A DNA stretch of 64,000 bases. Source: Thiohalobacter sp. IOR34 (GTDB lineage: Bacteria > Pseudomonadota > Gammaproteobacteria > Thiohalobacterales > Thiohalobacteraceae). Shown in pieces: positions 45,740 through 55,097 of the stretch. The stretch lies in NCBI RefSeq assembly GCF_030406045.1, contig NZ_CP128988.1:1027438-1091437 (forward strand). The letters are read 5' to 3'. The first letter of the stretch is position 1. The number at the start of each line of letters is the position of its first letter. The position numbers and the translations under genes are program-made. The notes beneath the pieces are model-generated. The model saw nothing but the letters and a program-made list of their open reading frames with translations, was not told the origin of the DNA and made no database searches.

Positions 45740-47635
45740 TCAGTCGCCGCGCGGGTTCCCGTTACCGTTTCGGCGGGGCACGGGCAGCGGCAGGAACAGG
45801 CGGACGCAGGTGCCTTCGCCCGGGGCGCTGTCGATCTCCAGCCGGGCGCCGATGTCGGTGGCGCGGTGGAACATGTTGGGGATGCCCCGGCCTTCGCGCG
45901 GCATGCCGTTCATCCCCCGCCCGTCGTCGCAGATCTCGATGCAGGCGCTTCGGCCCTTCGTGCCGTCGTGAAGTGAGGTCCGGAAGGTGATGACGGTGGC
46001 ATCCGAATGCTTGACGACATTGGTGACGACTTCCTGGAGGATGCGCATCAGTTGCAGGACCTTTTCCGGGCCGAGATCCGGCATGAGCGGCAGCTCCCGA
46101 ACCTTCCATTCGATGGAGATCCCGCTGTAGCGCAGGCGGGCGTCGATGCGTGATCTGAACATGCCCAGGACCGCCAGCAGGTCCTCGTCGACCGGGTCCA
46201 GGGAGTCGATCATCAGCCGCACGTCGTCCAGCGCCTCCTGCAGCGTTTCCTTCAGCACGGCGTGGTCGGGCTCGTCCCGTTCCACCAGCGCCAGCGCCGA
46301 TACCAGGTGGCCGCCGGTGCCGTCGTGCATGTCGCGCATGATGCGGCCGCGTTCCTCCGCGAGGATCTTTTCGTTTTCCACCTGCCGGATGCGCGCATAG
46401 TAGGCCTCCAGCTGCCGGTGTTTGTCGGCGACCCGGCGGTCGAGTTCGAGGTTGAGGGCCTCGGCTTCCCGCAGGGCCCGGGTGAAGCGCTTGGCCAGTG
46501 TCCAGATCAGCACGCCGACGAGGAAGGGCGCCCCGTAGGGCAGAAGGTGCGTGTGGTCGAGGCCGATGACGCCCATCTGGGTCAGATTGTCGTGGCCGCC
46601 GAAGGCCATGACGATGGAAGCGGCCAGTGACAACAGCCAGTTGTCCGCAGTGGGCTGTCTGAACGACTGCCGGAGAATCACCCAGATGAGGTAGAGGGAG
46701 AATGCGATCAGCAGGTTGTCCCAGACGTAGGAGGAAAAGACGTGGAAATGGCGGTCACCGGAAAGATACAGGGCGACCGTGCCCAGGGCGCCCAGGATCA
46801 GCGCCAGGCGTTCCAGCCGTGGCCGGGAGATGCCGTAGAAGCGGTGAAAAAAGAGGGCCATGAAGATCACCATCCATCCGACGCCGGAAAACACCAGGGT
46901 GTCCCACAGGCGTTCCGGAAAGGGCGGATGCCGGACGTACATGTCGAAGACGAAGAACGACCAGGCCAGGCAGGCCGCCGAGAACCAGGCATAGAGCGTT
47001 TCCTCGCGTCTCAGCAGCCAGATGATGGCGAGGAAGATCGCGAAGGCGGCGAGCAGCAGGGCGGAGACGCCGATCAGCGTCTGTTTGAAGAACAGTTTCG
47101 ATTCCCAGGCCGGCTGGAGCACCGAGTCGGGCCCTACATGGATCGGCCACAGATAGCCGAAACCGGAACGCTTGGGTTGAAAGCGGACCGACAGGTGATT
47201 GATGCCTTCCCGCAGCTGGCCGCGGCTGATGGGGAAATAGAGCGGGCGGTGCCAGTTGCGGGCGACGATGCCCTCCATGCGGCCGCCGTCGCCGATCTTT
47301 TCGCCGTTCAGCCAGATCTCGCCGTTGGTGTTGATGGCGGGCAGGTAGATGGCCCAGTGTTCCGAGGGCGGGATGGCAGAAGGGGCCGCCTCGAACTCGA
47401 AGCGGTACCAGGCCGGGAAACCGTCGTCCCGGTGGTTTCTGAACCAGTCGTCGGGCAGGGTGATCCGGCGCCAGCCCGCCGCGGACGGATCCGGGGGAGA
47501 GCCGGCGTCCGTATCGATGAACCAGCCCTGATCGAGGGTGACGGCCGGATCCGGAAAATAGTCTCCGCCATTCGCCGGCGCCATGGCGACGCACAGGAGT
47601 GCGGAGAGAAGGGCACGTTGCCAGGTGAGGGCCAT
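45740..47635 (-). CDS. sensor histidine kinase with 7TM (7TMR-DISM-like) input, NarL-type
   Basis: 631 residues from the ATG at 47635 (a TTG at 47722 overlapping the regulator stop is an alternative). Order: signal peptide (LLSALLCVAMAPANGG), a periplasmic jelly-roll domain (SEHWAIYLPAINTNGEIWLNGEKIG), seven membrane helices near 195-390, a coiled coil, HisKA_3 (RGRIMRDMHDGTGGHLVSALAL, phospho-His) and a HATPase (EVVTNVVKHSDAT, DDGRGM). The jelly roll resembles carbohydrate-binding folds. It is cotranscribed with the NarL-type regulator upstream. The target genes are probably in this surface island. Confidence 0.9.
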   Translation of the reverse strand: MALTWQRALLSALLCVAMAPANGGDYFPDPAVTLDQGWFIDTDAGSPPDPSAAGWRRITLPDDWFRNHRDDGFPAWYRFEFEAAPSAIPPSEHWAIYLPAINTNGEIWLNGEKIGDGGRMEGIVARNWHRPLYFPISRGQLREGINHLSVRFQPKRSGFGYLWPIHVGPDSVLQPAWESKLFFKQTLIGVSALLLAAFAIFLAIIWLLRREETLYAWFSAACLAWSFFVFDMYVRHPPFPERLWDTLVFSGVGWMVIFMALFFHRFYGISRPRLERLALILGALGTVALYLSGDRHFHVFSSYVWDNLLIAFSLYLIWVILRQSFRQPTADNWLLSLAASIVMAFGGHDNLTQMGVIGLDHTHLLPYGAPFLVGVLIWTLAKRFTRALREAEALNLELDRRVADKHRQLEAYYARIRQVENEKILAEERGRIMRDMHDGTGGHLVSALALVERDEPDHAVLKETLQEALDDVRLMIDSLDPVDEDLLAVLGMFRSRIDARLRYSGISIEWKVRELPLMPDLGPEKVLQLMRILQEVVTNVVKHSDATVITFRTSLHDGTKGRSACIEICDDGRGMNGMPREGRGIPNMFHRATDIGARLEIDSAPGEGTCVRLFLPLPVPRRNGNGNPRGD

Positions 47636-47718
47636 GGCGACGCCTCGGCTGAACCGGTTTCCTCGATTCAATTGTGGCACAGATCTGGCGTCGGGGGCGG
47701 GGCCTGGCGTGATCTGGG

Positions 47719-48387
47719 TCAATCGAACTCGATGATCCCCATCTTGTGCGCCTCATAGACCGCCTCGCCACGCGAGTGGACCGCCAGCTTGCGGTAGATG
47801 CGCTTGATGTAGGTGCTGACGGTATGGTGGGAAATATCCAGAAACCCCGCGATATCCGCGCAGTTGAATCCCTTGGCAAGGTAGCGCAGTACGGTAACTT
47901 CCTGTTTGCTCAGGGAGGTGCACTGCCCCGTTTCGTCGGTGTCGCCAGGGTCGTGGCGGGCATGGAGGTCGAATCTTTTCAACAGATGCCGGGCGATGGA
48001 GGCGCTGATGGGAGAACCGCCCTGCATCATCTGCATGATGCTGTCGCCGATATAGTTGGCGCGCCCGTCCTTGAGCAGATAGCCGGTGGCGCCGGCCTCG
48101 ATGGCCCTGACCACGTGCCGCTCGTCGCCGAACACGGTGATCACCATGGCCTCCGTCCTGTAGTCCATGGCACGGATCATCTCGATCAGCTCGATGCCGC
48201 TCCCGTCGGGCAGGCCCAAGTCGCAGAGCAGCACGTCCGGCTCGGAGCCCTGCAGGTAATGCCGGGCTTCGGCGACACTTTTCGCCGTCTCCGCCAACTC
48301 GAGCCCGGGATGGCTGGCGATCACCTGCGCCAGGCGACCCCGGGTATTGTCGTCGTCCTCGACCAGCAGAACGCTGTAACCGCCCAT
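47719..48387 (-). CDS. LuxR/NarL-family response regulator
   Basis: 222 residues from the ATG at 48387. Receiver: LLVEDDDNTRGRLAQVI, phospho-Asp in DVLLCDLGLPDGSG, Lys in GYLLKDGRANY. Output HTH: SLSKQEVTVLRYLAKGFNCADIAGFLDISHHTVSTYIKRIYRKL. It pairs with the HisKA_3 kinase downstream. Longer upstream frames exist (to 48468) but have no better start signal. Confidence 0.93.
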   Translation of the reverse strand: MGGYSVLLVEDDDNTRGRLAQVIASHPGLELAETAKSVAEARHYLQGSEPDVLLCDLGLPDGSGIELIEMIRAMDYRTEAMVITVFGDERHVVRAIEAGATGYLLKDGRANYIGDSIMQMMQGGSPISASIARHLLKRFDLHARHDPGDTDETGQCTSLSKQEVTVLRYLAKGFNCADIAGFLDISHHTVSTYIKRIYRKLAVHSRGEAVYEAHKMGIIEFD

Positions 48388-48480
48388 GTGTTCCGCTCCG
48401 CCCTGTTTCCCTCCGTTCCATTCTGGACCAGCGCCGGGTGTTTGAGAAGTCCCCGAAGAAAGGGACAAAAGCGGATGCGC

Positions 48481-48732
48481 CTAGCCCGGATATTGCACCA
48501 AGGCGGCGCGCATGAATGGGGTTCGAGCTGTAATACAGGGACCATATGGCCATGAAAGGCCCCCTGGGCGGGTTGCAGTATGTGCCTATTCGATGTCAGG
48601 CCGACTCTGGCTTCGCATCCTGGGTGATCCTCCTCAAGCCATGGCAACGGCTATGACTTTTCGGACGATCACCCAGGCTGCCTTGCCAGCCTCGCCCTGA
48701 GCATCGAATCCTTGGTGCAATACCCGGGCTAG
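48481..48732. repeat. family B element, copy 6 (252 bp)
   Basis: CTAG ends at 48481 and 48729-48732; left end CTAGCCCGGATATTGCACCA. It is nearly the same as copy 2 (8792-9042), with the same internal order including ATGAATGGGGTTCGAGC and GGCCATGAAAGGCCC. From 48733 to 48903 I see no gene. Confidence 0.88.
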
Positions 48733-48903
48733 GCGGGTCTCCCCGCTTCGGGGGCGCACTCGAAAAAAGTGGGGGGGCAGTCAGAATGAAAGCACGATGG
48801 TCAGCAACCGGCCAACTGCCACCCGTTCAAGGAGTGCAAGCGCTCGGCGGTTGTAGATTGCACAGCTGTAACCGGGAGTGTGATGGATGCGTGTCGTGAT
48901 ATA

Positions 48904-48933
48904 CAAAAGCCCCTGGCCGGATTGCCAGGGGCT
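48904..48933 (-). terminator. Rho-independent terminator of ssrA
   Basis: A 10-bp stem (AGCCCCTGGC / GCCAGGGGCT) with a short loop followed on the minus strand by TTTTGT, just past the tmRNA 3' end. Confidence 0.9.
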
Positions 48934-48939
48934 CGCGAT

Positions 48940-49303
48940 TGGTGGAGGCGGCGGGAATCGAACCCGCGTCCGTGAGTCCTCCGCCTTCGGCTCTACATGC
49001 TTATCCGCGTCTATTGATTTGACTCATGGCTACCCGACGGGCAGGGAAAACCATGAGCGATCCCGGTAAGGTTTTAACGGATCCACGCCGGGAACGTTTC
49101 ACCGCGATCCTGTGAGAATCGACGCCGGGAATCTGGACGCACAGGCACGGCTCCAGTCCGACGGCACCCTACTGGTGTTTAGGCAGCGAGTGCGTAGTTG
49201 TCGTCGTTGGCAACTATGATTTTGCAGATGGATTTACGAGGAAATCTGCATCCTCGGCATGCACCTCAGGTTTCGCAACCCACGTCGAAGCCAGGTCGCC
49301 CCC
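48940..49303 (-). ncRNA. ssrA: transfer-messenger RNA (tmRNA)
   Basis: 364 bases, one-piece tmRNA. The 5' end GGGGGCG (49297-49303) pairs with the 3' end CGCCTCC ahead of ACCA; the T-arm GGTTCGATTCCCGCC is intact and the CCA is encoded. The tag frame reads AANDDNYALAA then TAA (about 49184-49220), close to the E. coli tag. With SmpB it frees stalled ribosomes and marks the product for proteolysis. Confidence 0.97.
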
Positions 49304-49359
49304 AGGTCCCTTTTCAGGTGGGGACAGTATAGCCGGCTTTCAAGGGGGAGGGAACGGAG

Positions 49360-49839
49360 TCAGCCGTGCTTGAGGATGCGCGCCTTCTCCCGCTGCCAGT
49401 CACGGTCCTTGAGGGCGGCGCGCTTGTCGTGGGCCTTCTTGCCCTTGGCCAGGCCGATCTCCAGCTTGGCGCGGCCCCTTTTCCAGTACATGGCCAGCGG
49501 CACCAGGGCGTAGCCCTTGCGTTCCACGGCGCCGATCAGCTTGTCCAGTTCCTCGCGGTGCAGCAGCAGCTTGCGGGTGCGGGTGGGGTCCGGGTGGATG
49601 TGGGTGGAGGCGGTGGGAAGGGGAGTGATCAGGCAGCCCAGCAGCCAGGCCTCGCCGTCCTTGACGATTACGTAGGCGTCGACCAGCTGCACCTTGCCGG
49701 CGCGCAGGCTCTTCACCTCCCAGCCTTCCAGGACCAGCCCGGCCTCGAGGCGCTCCTCGATGCTGTAGTCGTGGCGGGCCTTCTTGTTGAGGGCGATGGT
49801 GCTGCCCGGACTGGCGGATTTGCTCTTTTTCTTCCCCAT
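49360..49839 (-). CDS. smpB: SsrA-binding protein SmpB
   Basis: 159 residues. Core motifs [32 protein letters not shown], and the basic C-terminal tail [20 protein letters not shown] that mimics the anticodon stem in the ribosome. It lies 57 bases upstream of ssrA on the same strand, so both parts of trans-translation are neighbours. Confidence 0.97.
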   Translation of the reverse strand: MGKKKSKSASPGSTIALNKKARHDYSIEERLEAGLVLEGWEVKSLRAGKVQLVDAYVIVKDGEAWLLGCLITPLPTASTHIHPDPTRTRKLLLHREELDKLIGAVERKGYALVPLAMYWKRGRAKLEIGLAKGKKAHDKRAALKDRDWQREKARILKHG

Positions 49840-49955
49840 CGGCGCATTATACGCCGGGGTGGCGACCGGCCACCACCGGCTGCTGGCGCAATTGGTTGAG
49901 CCGGCGCGGATTTTCCCGGACAATTGACCCCCATTGCACGACTGGGGAACCGCAG

Positions 49956-51323
49956 ATGTCCGCACGCCGCACCTCGATCCATGGGGAATGGTCCTCTCGC
50001 TTTGCCTTCATCCTGGCCGCCACCGGCTCGGCGGTGGGCCTGGGTAACATCTGGCGCTTCCCCTACGTCACCGGCGAGAGCGGCGGCGGGGCCTTCGTCC
50101 TGGTCTACCTGCTGTGCGTGGCGCTGATCGGCATCCCGGTGATGATGGCCGAGATCCTGCTCGGCCGGCGTGGCCGGCAGAGCCCGCTCAACACCATGCG
50201 CACCCTGGCCCAGGAGGAGGGCCGCTCACCCGCCTGGCAGTACGTCGGCTGGCTGGGCATGGCGGCCGGCTTCATGATCCTCTCCTTTTATTCGGTGGTC
50301 GCCGGCTGGACCCTCGCCTATGTGGTGCGTACCGCCACCGGGGTCTTCGAGGGCGCCACCGCCGAGGGGGTGCAGAGCATCTTCACCGACTTCATCGCCA
50401 ATCCGGAGGGGCTGCTGGCCTGGCATACCATCTTCATGGTGATGACCATCATCGTCGTCTCCCGCGGGGTGAAGAGCGGCCTGGAGCAGGCGGTGCGCTT
50501 CCTGATGCCGGCGCTGTTCGTGCTGCTGATCGCCATGGTCGGCTATGCCATGAACACCGGCCAGTTCCAGCAGGCGGTGGAATACCTGTTCAAGCCGGAC
50601 TTCAGCCGGCTGGATGCCGAGGTGGTGCTGAACGCCATGGGACAGGCCTTCTTCAGCCTGAGTCTCGGCATGGGGGCCATCATGATCTATGGCTCCTATC
50701 TGTCGCATACCGCCTCCATCACCCGCACCGCGGTGGTGGTCGCCGGCATGGACACCCTGGTGGCGATCCTCGCCGGCCTGGCGATCTTCCCGCTGGTGTT
50801 CGAGTACGGCCTTGAGCCAGCCGGTGGCCCGGGGCTGATCTTCATGACCCTGCCGATCGCCTTCGGCCAGATGCCGGGCGGGGCGCTGTTCGGGGCGCTG
50901 TTCTTCCTGCTGCTGGTGTTCGCCGCCTGGACCTCGGCCATCTCCCTGCTGGAGCCGGCGGTGACCTGGCTGGTGGAGAACCGCGGCATGAACCGGGTCA
51001 AGGCCGCCGCCTGGTCGGGGCTGGCGGCCTGGGTGTTCGGCATCCTCTCCCTGTTGTCGCTGAATCTCTGGTCGGACGACCGCTACAAGCTGTTCGGCAT
51101 GCCCTTCATCGACCTGGTCGACTGGCTGACCGCCAACGTCATGTTGCCGATCGGTGGCCTGCTGATCGCGATCTTCGCCGCCTGGATGATGTCCCGCGAG
51201 GCCAGCCGCGCCGAGCTGGGGCTGGCCGACGGCCTGGGCTTTGGCCTGTGGCGCTTCCTGGTGCGCTACGTCACGCCCTTCGCCATCCTGCTCATCTTCC
51301 TCAACAAGATCGGCGTACTCTAG
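49956..51323 (+). CDS. sodium-dependent transporter, neurotransmitter:sodium symporter (SNF) family
   Basis: 455 residues with about twelve helices. The N-terminal [26 protein letters not shown] is the LeuT/SNF signature with the unwound TM1 Na-binding region. Bacterial members import amino acids. The substrate cannot be specified. It is divergent from smpB. Confidence 0.93.
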   Translation: MSARRTSIHGEWSSRFAFILAATGSAVGLGNIWRFPYVTGESGGGAFVLVYLLCVALIGIPVMMAEILLGRRGRQSPLNTMRTLAQEEGRSPAWQYVGWLGMAAGFMILSFYSVVAGWTLAYVVRTATGVFEGATAEGVQSIFTDFIANPEGLLAWHTIFMVMTIIVVSRGVKSGLEQAVRFLMPALFVLLIAMVGYAMNTGQFQQAVEYLFKPDFSRLDAEVVLNAMGQAFFSLSLGMGAIMIYGSYLSHTASITRTAVVVAGMDTLVAILAGLAIFPLVFEYGLEPAGGPGLIFMTLPIAFGQMPGGALFGALFFLLLVFAAWTSAISLLEPAVTWLVENRGMNRVKAAAWSGLAAWVFGILSLLSLNLWSDDRYKLFGMPFIDLVDWLTANVMLPIGGLLIAIFAAWMMSREASRAELGLADGLGFGLWRFLVRYVTPFAILLIFLNKIGVL

Positions 51324-51348
51324 CCCGCGGCCGTCCGGATTCTGCATC

Positions 51349-51789
51349 ATGCCCACCTCCATCCGCCGTTCCGCCCTGGTTCCCTACACGCCGGAAGAGA
51401 TGTTCGCCCTGGTCAGCGACATCGAGTCCTATCCCCGGTTCCTCCCCTGGTGCCGCTCGGCACGGGTGCTGGAGCGCAAGGACGACGAGGTGCGCGCCAC
51501 CATCGAGATCGCCAAGGGCAGCCTGCACAAGGCCTTCACCACCCTGAACCGGGAGCAGCCGGGCAAGATGATCGAGATGCGCCTGGTGGAGGGGCCCTTC
51601 AGGCGTCTGGAGGGGTTCTGGCGCTTCGATCCGCTGGGCGAAGCCGCCTGCAAGGTGTCGCTGGACCTGGAGTTCGATTTCGAGAATCGCATGCTGGCCA
51701 TGGTGATCGGCCCGGTGTTCAGCCAGATCGCCGATTCCCTGGTCGATGCCTTCCATCAACGCGCGGTCGAGGTCTATGGAAAACGCTGA
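51349..51789 (+). CDS. ratA: RatA-family START/COQ10-type protein
   Basis: 146 residues (IRRSALVPYTPEEMFALVSDIESYPRFLPWCRSARVLE), a SRPBCC/START domain like RatA (YfjG) and mitochondrial COQ10. It is described as blocking 70S assembly in E. coli, and its homologues bind ubiquinone. It overlaps the 5' end of rnfH, the standard pairing. Confidence 0.92.
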   Translation: MPTSIRRSALVPYTPEEMFALVSDIESYPRFLPWCRSARVLERKDDEVRATIEIAKGSLHKAFTTLNREQPGKMIEMRLVEGPFRRLEGFWRFDPLGEAACKVSLDLEFDFENRMLAMVIGPVFSQIADSLVDAFHQRAVEVYGKR

Positions 51790-52111
51790 TCATATCGAGG
51801 TGGAGGTCGCCTACGCGCGGCCGGACAAGCAACGCATCATCCGCCTGCAGGTGCCGGCGGGCACCACCCTGGAGCAGGCGGTCGAGCTGTCCGCTATCCG
51901 CAAGGAGTTTCCGGAGATCGACCTGGCCAAGCAGGCGGTGGGCATCTTCGGCAAGCTGAAGAAGCCGGACACCGTGCTGCGCGAGGGCGACCGGGTGGAG
52001 ATCTACCGACCGCTGATCGCCGATCCCAAGGAGGTGCGCAAGCAGCGCGCCGCCGCCGGCAAGCGCATGAAGCGCGGCGGCGGTGATCTCGCGGAAGACA
52101 AGTCGGGGTAG
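51776..52111 (+). CDS. rnfH: RnfH family ubiquitin-like protein
   Basis: 111 residues with a beta-grasp fold (HIEVEVAYARPDKQRIIRLQVPAGTTLEQAVELSAI, VGIFGKLKKPDTVLREGDRVEIYRPL). The ATG at 51776 overlaps the ratA end by 14 bases. The C-terminal tail is basic and then acidic. The function of RnfH is unclear. Confidence 0.93.
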   Translation: MENADHIEVEVAYARPDKQRIIRLQVPAGTTLEQAVELSAIRKEFPEIDLAKQAVGIFGKLKKPDTVLREGDRVEIYRPLIADPKEVRKQRAAAGKRMKRGGGDLAEDKSG

Positions 52112-52190
52112 GACCGCCCGGATTCCCCCTCGATACCATGCGGGTGCGCGGTGCGCGCAGCCTGCGACTGCCGGCTGAGGCGGCGGGCGG

Positions 52191-52700
52191 TCAGTGCCGG
52201 TGCGGCTGGCCGCCGCCCGCGCCGCCGCTCCTGGCGTCGTCCTCGATGGCGTCGTCGTCCCCGAAGCCCAGCCAGTGCCAGAAGCGGGTCAGCAGGCCAC
52301 GCGGCTTGCGCGGTTGCGGCGGCACGGTCACCGTCTCGCTCTGCCGGGTACTCTCCAGAGACGGGGCGCCCGGTTCCGGGCGCAGGTCGCCGCGGATCTC
52401 CGCCAGCTTGCCGTCGCGGAACAGCAGCGTCACCCGGCGCTGTTCGATCGCGCCTTTGCCCGGCTCCATACGGTACAGGTAGTCCCAGCGATCGGGATGG
52501 AAGGTGTCGCGGATCAGCGGCGTGCCCATGATGAAGCGCACCTGGCGCGGGCTCATGCCGGGCCGCAGCTGGTTGACCGCCTCCTGGCTGATGACATTGC
52601 CCTGCTGGACATCGATGCGGTGCACGAAGGGGATGCGGTCCACCGACATGCAACCGACCAGGCTTGCAATGAGTGCCACTGAAATGAGAAGCTTTCGCAT
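52191..52700 (-). CDS. bamE: outer membrane assembly lipoprotein BamE
   Basis: 169 residues. A lipoprotein signal with lipobox LVGC at Cys17 leads to the SmpA/OmlA domain ([36 protein letters not shown]). The C-terminal tail is longer than in E. coli, with [12 protein letters not shown] and a His-rich end. It is divergent from fur. Confidence 0.93.
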   Translation of the reverse strand: MRKLLISVALIASLVGCMSVDRIPFVHRIDVQQGNVISQEAVNQLRPGMSPRQVRFIMGTPLIRDTFHPDRWDYLYRMEPGKGAIEQRRVTLLFRDGKLAEIRGDLRPEPGAPSLESTRQSETVTVPPQPRKPRGLLTRFWHWLGFGDDDAIEDDARSGGAGGGQPHRH

Positions 52701-52789
52701 ATGTGATTAATTATTGGAAAGGAACGACTGGCGGCATGATAACGCAACCGTCGGGGCAGTTCACTCCACAACCCCCAGTGAGGTAGCAC

Positions 52790-53212
52790 GTGGAGTCGCA
52801 GGACTTACGCAAGGCGGGACTCAAGGTCACCCTGCCGCGGATGAAGATTCTCGAGATCCTCGAGGCCCATGCCGACAGCCAGCGGCACCTGAGTGCCGAG
52901 GACGTCTACAAGGCGCTGCTGGAGGCGGGTGAGGACATCGGCCTGGCCACGGTCTACCGGGTGCTGACCCAGTTCGAGGCGGCCGGCCTGGTGGCGCGCC
53001 ACCACTTCGAGGGTGGTCATTCGGTGTTCGAACTCAACCAGGGGCACCACCATGACCACATCGTCTGCATCAAGTGCGGCCGGGTGGACGAATTCGAGGA
53101 TGAGGTGATCGAGGAGCGCCAGCGCGCCATCGCCGAACGGGCCGGCTACGAGATGACCGACCACAGCCTCTACATCTACGGCATCTGCGCCGCCTGCCGG
53201 AAGGCGCGATAG
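52790..53212 (+). CDS. fur: ferric uptake regulator Fur
   Basis: 140 residues from the GTG at 52790, with a GAGGTAG site. Winged helix (KAGLKVTLPRMKILEILE, DIGLATVYRVLTQFEAAGLV) then the dimerisation domain with the HHHDHIVCIKCG metal site and IYGICAACRKA at the end. It represses iron genes with Fe(II). It sits between bamE and recN as in many Gammaproteobacteria. Confidence 0.96.
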   Translation: MESQDLRKAGLKVTLPRMKILEILEAHADSQRHLSAEDVYKALLEAGEDIGLATVYRVLTQFEAAGLVARHHFEGGHSVFELNQGHHHDHIVCIKCGRVDEFEDEVIEERQRAIAERAGYEMTDHSLYIYGICAACRKAR

Positions 53213-53230
53213 CCACAATTCGTAAATCCA

Positions 53231-53338
53231 ACCGCCAAGACGCCAAGGACGCCAAGAAACCCTGTTGATATCATGGCCCGTGCGCAAAGCGCGGGGGCGA
53301 ACAACAGGAAAACTTGGCGTCCTTGGCGTCTTGGCGGT
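53231..53338. repeat. long inverted repeat of the GCCAAG type
   Basis: ACCGCCAAGACGCCAAGGAC (53231...) is complemented at 53313-53338, giving a stem of about 25 bp around a 56-base loop that itself holds CGCAAAGCGCG. It lies between the fur and recN stops and may serve as a bidirectional transcript end. Confidence 0.8.
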
Positions 53339-53354
53339 TTGTCGTTTTTCGTGG

Positions 53355-55052
53355 TTATTTCCTTTTGCGGCGGCGTTTGGGGCCATCACCCGCGCGGGCG
53401 AGCATCTCGCGGGCATGGTCGAGGGTGGATTCGGTCACCTCGATGCCGCCCAGCATGCGGGCGATCTCTTCCACCCGGTCTTCGGCATCCAGCGGACGGA
53501 TGCGGGTGCGGGTGGCATCCTCGCTGGCCAGCTTGCTGACCTGCAGTTGCTGGTGGGCCTGGGCTGCGACCTGTGGCAGGTGGGTGACGCAGAGCACCTG
53601 GCGGCGGTCGCCGAGGGCGCGCAACTGACGGCCGACCACCTCGGCCACGCCGCCGCCGATGCCGCTGTCCACTTCGTCGAAGACCAGCACCGGTACCGGG
53701 CTGGCGTCGGTTGCGATGACCTGGATCGCCAGGCTGATGCGCGACAGCTCACCGCCGGAGGCGACCCGGGCCAGCGGCGCCAGTGGCTGGCCCGGATTGG
53801 CGCTGACCCGGAATTCGATGCGTTCCAGGCCGTGTCGGGCGAAGCCAGCGTCGGAACGGGTTTCCACCGCGATCTCGAAGCGCCCACCGGCCATGCCCAG
53901 CTCCTGCATGGCGGCGCTGACCGCCGTCCCCAGCTCGGCGGCGGCCTGCCGGCGTCGGTCACCGAGGCGGGCGGCCTGTTCCCGGTAGGCCGTGGCCAGC
54001 TCCTCGATCTCGGCCTCCAGGCGTTCGAAGTGCTGATCGGCATGCTCCAGCCGGTCCAGCTCGTCGCGCAGCCGTCCGACCAGGGCCGGCAATTCCGCCG
54101 GGGTGAGCCGATGCTTGCGGGCCAGTTGCTGCCAGAGGCCGATGCGTTCCTCCAGCCAGGCCAGACGCTGGGGGTCGATCTCGAGCCGGTCGCTGTGATG
54201 GCGCAGGGCATCGGCGGCCTCCTGGGTGTGGATCAGGGCGCCGTTCAGCAATTCGCAGACGGGTGTCAGGGCCGGGTCCAGGCCGGCCAGGGCCTGTAGC
54301 TCGGCGAGGGTCTCGCCGAGCCGGCCGTGGATCGAGCCCTCCGCGTCGTACAGCCGGTCGAGGGCCTGGTGGCCTCCCTCGATCAGCTCACTGGCGTGGG
54401 CCAGACGGGCGTGCTCCTCGTCCAGCCGTTCGAGTTCGCCCTCGGCCGGGGCCAGGGCCTCCAGCTCCTGCAGCTGGAAGCGCAGCAGGTCGAGCCGGTC
54501 GCCGCGCTCGCGGGCAGCCTCGCGCAGCCGGTCGAGTTCCTCGCGGCGAGCCTTCCAGTCGTCGTACAGTCCGGCCAGCCCGCTGAGCAGCGGACCCAGG
54601 CCGGCGTAGTCATCGACCAGGGTCCGTTGCAGCTCGGTGCGCATCAGCGACTGGTGTTCGTGCTGGCCGTGGATGTCGATCAGCCGGCTGCCCAGTTCGC
54701 GCAGCTGCTGCAAGGGGACCGGCCGGCCGTTGAGATAGGCGCGGGAGCGGCCTTCGCGGTATACCACCCGGCGCAGGTGGCACTCGTCGTCCTCGGCCAG
54801 ATCCTGGGCCTGCAGCCAGTCGCGTACCGCCGGCAACGTAGCGAGGTCGAAGCTGACGGCGATCTCGGCGCGCTCGCAGCCATGGCGCACCACGCTGCTG
54901 TCCGCCCGGTCGCCGAGCGCCAGGCCCAGGGCATCGATGAGGATCGACTTGCCGGCACCGGTCTCGCCGGTCAGGGCCGTCATGCCCGGCTCGAGTTCCA
55001 GTTCCAGCTGGTCGACCAGGACGAAGTCACGGATGTGGATGTGGGTGAGCAT
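53355..55052 (-). CDS. recN: DNA repair protein RecN
   Basis: 565 residues from the Met at 55052 (MLTHIHIRDFVLVDQLELEL). Walker A GETGAGKSILIDAL, long coiled coils, the ABC signature in LARVASGGELSRISLAIQVI and Walker B VLVFDEVDSGIGGG. It is an SMC-like ATPase in double-strand-break repair. Position next to nadK is conserved. Confidence 0.96.
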   Translation of the reverse strand: MLTHIHIRDFVLVDQLELELEPGMTALTGETGAGKSILIDALGLALGDRADSSVVRHGCERAEIAVSFDLATLPAVRDWLQAQDLAEDDECHLRRVVYREGRSRAYLNGRPVPLQQLRELGSRLIDIHGQHEHQSLMRTELQRTLVDDYAGLGPLLSGLAGLYDDWKARREELDRLREAARERGDRLDLLRFQLQELEALAPAEGELERLDEEHARLAHASELIEGGHQALDRLYDAEGSIHGRLGETLAELQALAGLDPALTPVCELLNGALIHTQEAADALRHHSDRLEIDPQRLAWLEERIGLWQQLARKHRLTPAELPALVGRLRDELDRLEHADQHFERLEAEIEELATAYREQAARLGDRRRQAAAELGTAVSAAMQELGMAGGRFEIAVETRSDAGFARHGLERIEFRVSANPGQPLAPLARVASGGELSRISLAIQVIATDASPVPVLVFDEVDSGIGGGVAEVVGRQLRALGDRRQVLCVTHLPQVAAQAHQQLQVSKLASEDATRTRIRPLDAEDRVEEIARMLGGIEVTESTLDHAREMLARAGDGPKRRRKRK

Positions 55053-55097
55053 GGTCGGTGCTATTTCAGCGCACTCGGCCGCCGGCTGCAAAGGGCT

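Noticed and set aside
52701-52789. Fur box in the bamE-fur intergenic region
   Set aside because: The AT-rich GTGATTAATTATTGG has no convincing GATAATGAT-type symmetry.
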